The notes under the pieces: model-generated
Database searches by the model: none
Seen by the model: the letters and a program-made list of their open reading frames with translations, nothing else
What the model was told of the DNA's origin: nothing
Shown: piece after piece, positions 59,708-64,000 of the stretch
Numbering within the stretch: position 1 is the first letter of the stretch
How the letters are laid out: the number at the start of each line of letters is the position of its first letter
Assembly (NCBI GenBank): GCA_046597375.1
Contig: JBKJKM010000174.1
Span: forward strand, 16,809-80,808
DNA length: 64,000 nt
Reading direction: 5' to 3'
From: DATLED01 sp046597375
GTDB taxonomy: Bacteria; Actinomycetota; Acidimicrobiia; Acidimicrobiales; CADCTF01
Program-made: the position numbers and the translations under genes

Positions 59708-60187
59708 ATGTCGACCCACGAGCCCATCGAGACCGGGATATCGGCACCGAGCTTCGCGCTATCGGACGCAGGCGGCACGTCGCTCCAGGTGCCCACTGGC
59801 GAACCGACCGTGCTGGTCTTCTACCGGGGCTTCTGGTGACCGTTTTGCCGAAACGAGTTGGCCGGTCTGGCCAGCCTCAGCGACGAGATCACCGCAGCCG
59901 GCGGACGGATCATCGCCGTATCCCCTGACCAGCCCGAGCAGAACGGCGAACTGATCGCCAAGCTTGGCCTCGACTTCCCGGTCCTGAGCGACCCCGAAAT
60001 GGAGGTCACCGACCTCTACGGGGTACGACACAAGGCAGCCATGGGACCGAAGGACCTGCCCTATCCGACGACATTCGTCATCGATGCAGACGGGCTGCTG
60101 CGTCGTCGGTTCGACAATGCCACCTACAAAGACCGGCCCGAGCCGCGCGTCGTCACCGACGCTCTCCTCAAGGTCATCAGGGCCTAG
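59708..60187 (+). CDS. Peroxiredoxin-like selenoprotein (in-frame UGA read as selenocysteine)
   Basis: 159 residues if UGA is decoded. Start ATG 59708; TGA at 59837-59839 is codon 44 and the frame continues to the TAG at 60185. The segment reads VLVFYRGFW-U44-PFC47-RNEL, where homologous AhpC/TSA peroxiredoxins have FYRGxWCPxCRxEL, so the UGA replaces the peroxidatic Cys in a UxxC motif. The downstream half has the usual thioredoxin-fold features (AVSPDQPEQN, DFPVLSDPEMEVTDLYGV, PTTFVIDADG). A SECIS-like hairpin lies 24 nt after the UGA. TAGGTT 6 nt before the ATG suggests a leaderless transcript. No sel genes are in the window. Alternative: a Cys-to-stop mutation or base error. Confidence 0.82.
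59855..59878 (+). promoter_or_regulatory. Bacterial SECIS-like hairpin
   Basis: Stem GAGTTGGCC (59855-59863) pairs with GGCCAGC-C-TC (59869-59878) as nine pairs, one G.U and one bulged C, closing a GGTCT loop. The loop begins 24 nt after the UGA and has G at its first two positions; both agree with the bacterial SECIS consensus recognised by SelB. Confidence 0.7.
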
Positions 60188-60205
60188 TTTCCCCAGTCGT
60201 CACGC

Positions 60206-60220
60206 GCTCGACTCGCGAGC
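60206..60220. terminator. Short hairpin between selenoprotein and aconitase genes
   Basis: GCTCG/CGAGC stem with a 5-nt loop, 18 nt after the selenoprotein stop and between convergent genes. The remaining 95 bp to the aconitase stop show nothing else. Confidence 0.3.
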
Positions 60221-60315
60221 AATGGAAGTGCGTATGAGCGGCTGCAACACGCGTGACATCCGTCCACTCCGGGGGCCAAGATGCGGTCACGGACTTCGGC
60301 GATCTCGCTACGTGG

Positions 60316-62559
60316 TCAATGCCTTCGGGAAGCGTCTCGGCGGATCAGATTGAGAGCGCTTCCGGCTCGGAACCACTCGAGTTGTAGTTCGCTCATCGTG
60401 TGTTTGCATGAGAACAGGGTCGAGGTTCCGTCCGGTCGGTCGATGCGGCAAGGCACCGGCCGGCCGGGGGCGAGGTCGGCGAGTGCGAGGATCGAGATGC
60501 GGTCGCGCTCGCCGATGGCCTCGTAGGTCGTCGGATCCTCGAACGTGAGGGCGAGCAGGCCCTGCTTCTTGAGGTTGGTCTCGTGGATGCGGGCGAACGA
60601 CACGACGAGCAGGGCTCGGGCACCCCGGTGCCTCGGCTCCATCGCGGCGTGCTCCCGCGAAGACCCCTCGCCATAGTTGGCGCCGCCGACAATGCACCAG
60701 GACACCAGCGCGTCGGCCAGCCGGCGGGCGATTTGGGGGAATGGACGGACCTCGCCGTCGAGCGGGTCGCGCCCTTCACCGACGGCGCCGCTGAAGGCGT
60801 TCGTGGCGCCGAGGAAGAGGTTGTCGGAGATGCGGTCGAGGTGTCCTCGATGACGAAGCCAGTGACCGGCGGCGGAGATGTGGTCGGTCGTGCAGCGGCC
60901 GGCGGCCTTGACGAGCACGGGCATCTCGAGAAGGTCGTTGCCGTCCCACGCCGGGAAGGGTTGCAGGAGTTGGAGGCGCTCGGAGTCAGGAGCGACCACC
61001 ACTGCCCTCGCTGCTGGCAGGGCGTCGACGGTGGCGCCGGCGGCGAACCCGAGGGGCGGCAGGGCGTCGCCCCGGGGAGGGTCGAGTGTCACGGGGCGCC
61101 CGTCGTTCCCGATGAGGGCGTCGGTGCGGGGGACGAAGTCGTGCGTCCCGGCGAGGGCGTAGGCGACGACGAGCTCTGGTGAGGTCACGAATGCCTTGGT
61201 CTGAGCGCTGCCGTCGTTCCGCCGGGGAAAGTTGCGATTGAAGCTGTTGACGATCGTGTTAGGCGTGCCCGGCGCGACGTCGCTCCGGTCCCACTGGCCG
61301 ATGCAGGGCCCGCAGGCGTTGGCGAGCACTGTTGCGCCGATGGCCTCGAGGTCGGCGAGGAAGCCGTCACGTTCGATCGTCGCCCGCACCCGCTCCGAGC
61401 CGGGTGTGACGAGCAGCGGCGCCTTGGCCCGCAACCCGGCAGCGGAAGCAGTCCGAGCAATCGAGGCAGCGTGGGCGATGTCCTCGTACGACGAGTTCGT
61501 GCACGAGCCAACGAGGGCAGCCGAGATTGTCGTGGGCACGCCGTTGGCCTGCGCCCAGCGCCCGACATCCCCGACGGTGTGAGCGAGGTCGGGCGAGTCG
61601 GGTCCGTTGATGCCGGGCTCGAGGGCGGACAGGTCAATGCGGACCACCCGATCAAAGAATCGCTCGGGGTCGAGCGTGACGGCTTCGTCGGCGCAGAGGT
61701 TGCGTGCTTCAGATGACGCGGCGTCGGCGGCATCGGCGCGGCCGGTGGCGCGGAGGTAGGCGGCGGCGTTGGCGTCGAACGGGAACAATGAGGTGGTGGC
61801 GCCGAGTTCGGCACCCATGTTGCAAATCGTGGCTCGGCCGGTTGCCGAGAGGCTGGCGACGCCTGGCCCGAAGTATTCGACGATGGCGCCCGTTCCGCCG
61901 CTCGTGGTGAGCAGACCGGCGAGGTGGAGGATCACGTCTTTGGGCGTGCACCAGTCCGAGAGCATTCCGGTGAGCTCGATGCCGATGAGGCGGGGCCATC
62001 GCAGGTTGAACGGGGATCCCGTCATCACGTCGATGGCATCACCCCCGCCCACGCCCACGGCGACCATGGCGAGCCCGCCGGCATTCGGGGTGTGGCTGTC
62101 GGTACCGATCATGAGCGCGCCCGGCATCGCGTACTGCTCGAGCACGACTTGGTGGATGATCCCCGAGCCCGGGGGCCAGAATCCAATCCCGTAGCGGCTG
62201 CAGGCCGATCTGAGGAAGTCGTAGACCTCGCCGTTGTCCTCTTCCGCTCGGGCCAGGTCGGCGACGGCTTCGGTCCTGGCTCGGATGAGATGGTCGCAGT
62301 GGACGGTCGTCGGCACGGCCGTATCGTCGAGTCCGGCGAGCATGAACTGGAGGACGACGATCTGGGCGAGCGCATCTTGCAGCGCGACCCGGTCCGGCAG
62401 GAGGTCCACGTCCTCCTCGCCTCGCGTGGCCGGGACTGCCGGTTGGCCCGGCGGGCGGTGCGCCGCGAGCACCTTCTCGGCGTAGGTCAAGGGGCGACTG
62501 ACCTCGAGGCGAGCAGCGTCGATGCGGTGGGACAGGGCGGAGTAGAACTCTCTTGACAT
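60316..62559 (-). CDS. Aconitate hydratase
   Basis: 747 residues from the ATG at 62559, the size of mitochondrial-type aconitases rather than the roughly 900-residue AcnA. It interconverts citrate and isocitrate through a [4Fe-4S] cluster; ligands appear in GSCTNSS and ANACGPCIGQW. RPLTYAEKVLAAH, GTDSHTPNAGGL and the swivel-domain GEGSSREHAAMEPR complete the family signature. An upstream ATG at 62583 is possible. Both starts lie inside MarR-type palindromes shared with the divergent regulator. Confidence 0.93.
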   Translation of the reverse strand: MSREFYSALSHRIDAARLEVSRPLTYAEKVLAAHRPPGQPAVPATRGEEDVDLLPDRVALQDALAQIVVLQFMLAGLDDTAVPTTVHCDHLIRARTEAVADLARAEEDNGEVYDFLRSACSRYGIGFWPPGSGIIHQVVLEQYAMPGALMIGTDSHTPNAGGLAMVAVGVGGGDAIDVMTGSPFNLRWPRLIGIELTGMLSDWCTPKDVILHLAGLLTTSGGTGAIVEYFGPGVASLSATGRATICNMGAELGATTSLFPFDANAAAYLRATGRADAADAASSEARNLCADEAVTLDPERFFDRVVRIDLSALEPGINGPDSPDLAHTVGDVGRWAQANGVPTTISAALVGSCTNSSYEDIAHAASIARTASAAGLRAKAPLLVTPGSERVRATIERDGFLADLEAIGATVLANACGPCIGQWDRSDVAPGTPNTIVNSFNRNFPRRNDGSAQTKAFVTSPELVVAYALAGTHDFVPRTDALIGNDGRPVTLDPPRGDALPPLGFAAGATVDALPAARAVVVAPDSERLQLLQPFPAWDGNDLLEMPVLVKAAGRCTTDHISAAGHWLRHRGHLDRISDNLFLGATNAFSGAVGEGRDPLDGEVRPFPQIARRLADALVSWCIVGGANYGEGSSREHAAMEPRHRGARALLVVSFARIHETNLKKQGLLALTFEDPTTYEAIGERDRISILALADLAPGRPVPCRIDRPDGTSTLFSCKHTMSELQLEWFRAGSALNLIRRDASRRH

Positions 62560-62564
62560 CAAGA
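62551..62564. promoter_or_regulatory. MarR operator 1
   Basis: TCTTGA-CA-TCAAGA palindrome overlapping the aconitase ATG. It is the inverse-orientation equivalent of the second site 31 bp away; two identical half-site pairs argue for real operators. Confidence 0.7.
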
Positions 62565-62581
62565 TAGCATGCGATGAAGTC

Positions 62582-62597
62582 ATCTTGATGTCAAGAT
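62582..62597. promoter_or_regulatory. MarR operator 2
   Basis: ATCTTGATGTCAAGAT, perfect 7-bp arms with a two-base centre, ending 7 bp before the MarR start codon. It resembles published MarR-family sites of the TTGA-N2-TCAA type. Confidence 0.75.
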
Positions 62598-62604
62598 AGA
62601 TTGT

Positions 62605-63093
62605 ATGGATGCCGACGAAGTCGATCGCCTGGTCGAGGGATGGCGCACGGTCCTGCCTGACGTGGACGTGTCACCGCTCGAGATCCTGTCCCGAGTCGAC
62701 CGCTTGGCCCGCCACCTCGAGCGCCAGCGGACCGCAGTGTTCGCTCGACACGACCTCGAGACGTGGACGTTCGACGTCCTGTCGGCGTTGCGGCGGGCCG
62801 CCCCCGACGAGCTCTCCCCCGGTCAGCTCTTGGCCCAGACCCTGGTGACGTCTGGAACCATGACCAACCGGCTCGACCGCCTGGAGGAACGCCGCTTGGT
62901 GCGCCGCCGCCCGGACCCGCATGACGCCAGAGGAGTGCGGGTGCAGATCACCGCCGCGGGCAGGCGCCGGGTCGAGGCAGCCCTGCGCGACCTCGTCGGA
63001 CGCGAAGCGGCCATTCTGGGCGCCCTCGACGATGACGACCGAACAGCTTTGGCTTCGCTGCTCCGCCGGGTACTCACGCCCTTCGACGGCTGA
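62605..63093 (+). CDS. MarR-family transcriptional regulator
   Basis: 162 residues. Winged helix with FDVLSALRRAAPDELSPGQLLAQTLVTSGTMTNRLDRLEERRLVRRRPDPHDARGV, a full MarR DNA-binding core including the wing Asp-Arg. Divergent from aconitase across two operators, so it probably represses itself and aconitase; the ligand is unknown. Confidence 0.88.
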   Translation: MDADEVDRLVEGWRTVLPDVDVSPLEILSRVDRLARHLERQRTAVFARHDLETWTFDVLSALRRAAPDELSPGQLLAQTLVTSGTMTNRLDRLEERRLVRRRPDPHDARGVRVQITAAGRRRVEAALRDLVGREAAILGALDDDDRTALASLLRRVLTPFDG

Positions 63094-63163
63094 AGCCCAA
63101 TCCGCTCGACGAGTGATCGGGTACCCGCGGCAGGGCGTGACCCCGCACCTCGGCCACGACCGT

Positions 63164-63904
63164 TCAGGTCCGGGTGATCACGACCTTGAGGGCGCCGGTG
63201 TCGGCGGCCCTGGCGAAGACGTCGTAGGCCTCGTCGAACTGGTCGAGTGTGAAGTGGTGGGTCACGAATCGGTCGGTGTCGACCTGGTGGCCCTGCACCA
63301 GCTTCAGCAACGTCGGCGTGGAGTAGGTGTCGACGAGGCCGGTGGTAATGGTGACGTTGCGGATCCAGAGTTCCTCGAGGTGCAACGTGGCAGGCTTGCC
63401 GTGGACCCCAATGTTGGCGATGTGACCGCCGGGGCGGGCCAGCCGGGTGGCGAGCTCGAAGGTGGCCGGAACGCCGACCGCTTCAATGGCCACATCGGCG
63501 CCGAGGCCGCCGGTGAGCTCACGGACCACCGCGAGGGCGTCCTCGCGACCGTTGTTGATGGTGATGTCGGCGCCGAATTGCTTGGCCGCCTCGAGCCGGG
63601 TGTCAGCGAGGTCGATGGCGATGACGTAGGCCGGGCTGTAGAGCCGCGCGCCCATCATGGCCGAGAGGCCAATGGGGCCGGCGCCAACAACGGCGACGAC
63701 ATCACCGGGCCGGACCTGTCCGTTGAGGACTCCGACTTCGTAGCCGGTGGGGAGGATGTCGGCGAGCATGAGGATCTGCTCATCAGTGACACCGGCGGGA
63801 ATTTGATGGGTCGACGTGTCGGCGAAGGGGACTCGCACGTATTCGGCTTGGGTGCCGTCGATCTTGTGACCGAGGATCCAGCCGCCCCCACCGAGGCACT
63901 GGCC
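63164..63904 (-). pseudogene. 5'-truncated zinc alcohol dehydrogenase
   Basis: 246 residues from GQCLGGGGWILGHKIDGTQAEYV to the stop. The Rossmann domain is complete (VVGAGPIGLSAMMGARLYSP) but about 100 N-terminal residues with the catalytic and structural zinc ligands are missing. The homology ends exactly at 63904, where the sequence folds back into an inverted copy; the further open frame to 63973 encodes the antisense of that copy. It is either a real truncated gene or an assembly junction. Confidence 0.8.
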
Positions 63905-64000
63905 GTGAAGGTCGCTACGGCCAGTGCCTCGGTGGGGGCGGCTGGATCCTCGGTCACAAGATCGACGGCACACAGGCCGAGTACGTGCGGGTCCCCTTCG
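63823..64000. repeat. Inverted repeat of alcohol dehydrogenase sequence at the window end
   Basis: Arms 63823-63904 and 63919-64000 (82 nt each) with a 14-nt spacer. The inner 53 nt are identical; the outer 29 carry four differences, all synonymous third-base changes. The right arm continues past the window. Confidence 0.95.
63904..64000 (+). CDS. Second alcohol dehydrogenase copy, partial, running off the window
   Basis: Reads REGRYGQCLGGGGW and on through DGTQAEYVRVPF in one frame. The spacer between the repeat arms encodes REGRY, the residues normally preceding GQC in this family, so the plus-strand copy extends further upstream into the family alignment than the minus-strand one. No start codon is visible before the junction, so this copy too lacks its N-terminus as assembled. 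Confidence 0.6.

Noticed and set aside
59858..60187. Short 109-codon peroxiredoxin as the complete gene
   Set aside because: It would lack the active-site strand and both redox residues, while the sequence upstream of the TGA completes the fold in frame.
1..64000. CRISPR arrays, tRNA or rRNA genes, insertion sequences, prophage
   Set aside because: No regularly spaced repeats, cloverleaf-like GGTTCGAATCC contexts, rRNA segments, transposases or phage genes were recognised.

Overview
The window looks like chromosomal DNA of a high-GC actinobacterium, most likely of the class Acidimicrobiia. This rests on strong G/C bias at third codon positions, many GTG starts, frequent 4-base stop/start overlaps, F420-type LLM oxidoreductases, a class E sortase, a DUF5317 protein and a surface protein that fuses a glycine-rich repeat propeller to a GH25-like domain. 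No rRNA, tRNA, insertion sequence, prophage or CRISPR array was seen. Most of the window is ordinary core and metabolic DNA; the unusual items are local.

Layout. 1-6.7 kb: 5'-truncated sortase, CcdA, two enoyl-CoA hydratase-like proteins, GDP-mannose 4,6-dehydratase, an XRE regulator, and an LLM oxidoreductase coupled to a membrane cupredoxin. 6.7-13.8 kb: a putative nucleotide-signalling island (DUF5317, a GGDEF protein, a degenerate HD protein, an HD-GYP protein, a 30-residue peptide), flanked by two mutually similar unknown proteins and followed by a glycosyltransferase. 13.9-29 kb: catabolic and envelope genes (zinc alcohol dehydrogenase, TetR, acyl-CoA dehydrogenase, methyltransferase, MFS and MMPL transporters, secreted proteins, dienelactone hydrolase, a form II CoxL-like subunit without partners). 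29-32.7 kb: an Fe(III) ABC importer behind a DtxR/IdeR-like palindrome. 32.7-39.3 kb: the repeat/GH25-like surface protein and a TetR-controlled heterodimeric ABC exporter. 39.3-45.1 kb: small enzymes, an APH(6)-like kinase, a HIT gene broken by a 25-bp tandem duplication, and a CsoR-CopA-CopZ copper operon with its operator. 45.2-54.1 kb: a DUF3558-like lipoprotein, then a seven-gene minus-strand operon with three ABC ATPases, two FtsX-type permeases, a lipoprotein and an SGNH-like protein lacking catalytic residues. 54.2-64 kb: LLM and VOC enzymes, TetR/RidA, an acyl-CoA dehydrogenase, a P-loop kinase, a HEAT-repeat protein, a peroxiredoxin with an in-frame UGA, and aconitase divergent from MarR across two operator palindromes. 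The window ends in two head-to-head partial copies of an alcohol dehydrogenase.

The most striking observation is the peroxiredoxin at 59708-60187. An in-frame TGA sits exactly where the peroxidatic cysteine belongs, giving a U-P-F-C motif, and a bacterial SECIS-like hairpin follows 24 nt later. It is very probably a selenoprotein that standard gene calling would cut in two. Second-tier observations are the paralogous proteins bracketing the signalling island, two likely CTG starts in CTGA overlaps, the 25-bp duplication in the HIT gene, the seven-gene exporter operon, and recurrent leaderless-type promoters (TANNNT 6-7 nt before the start codon).
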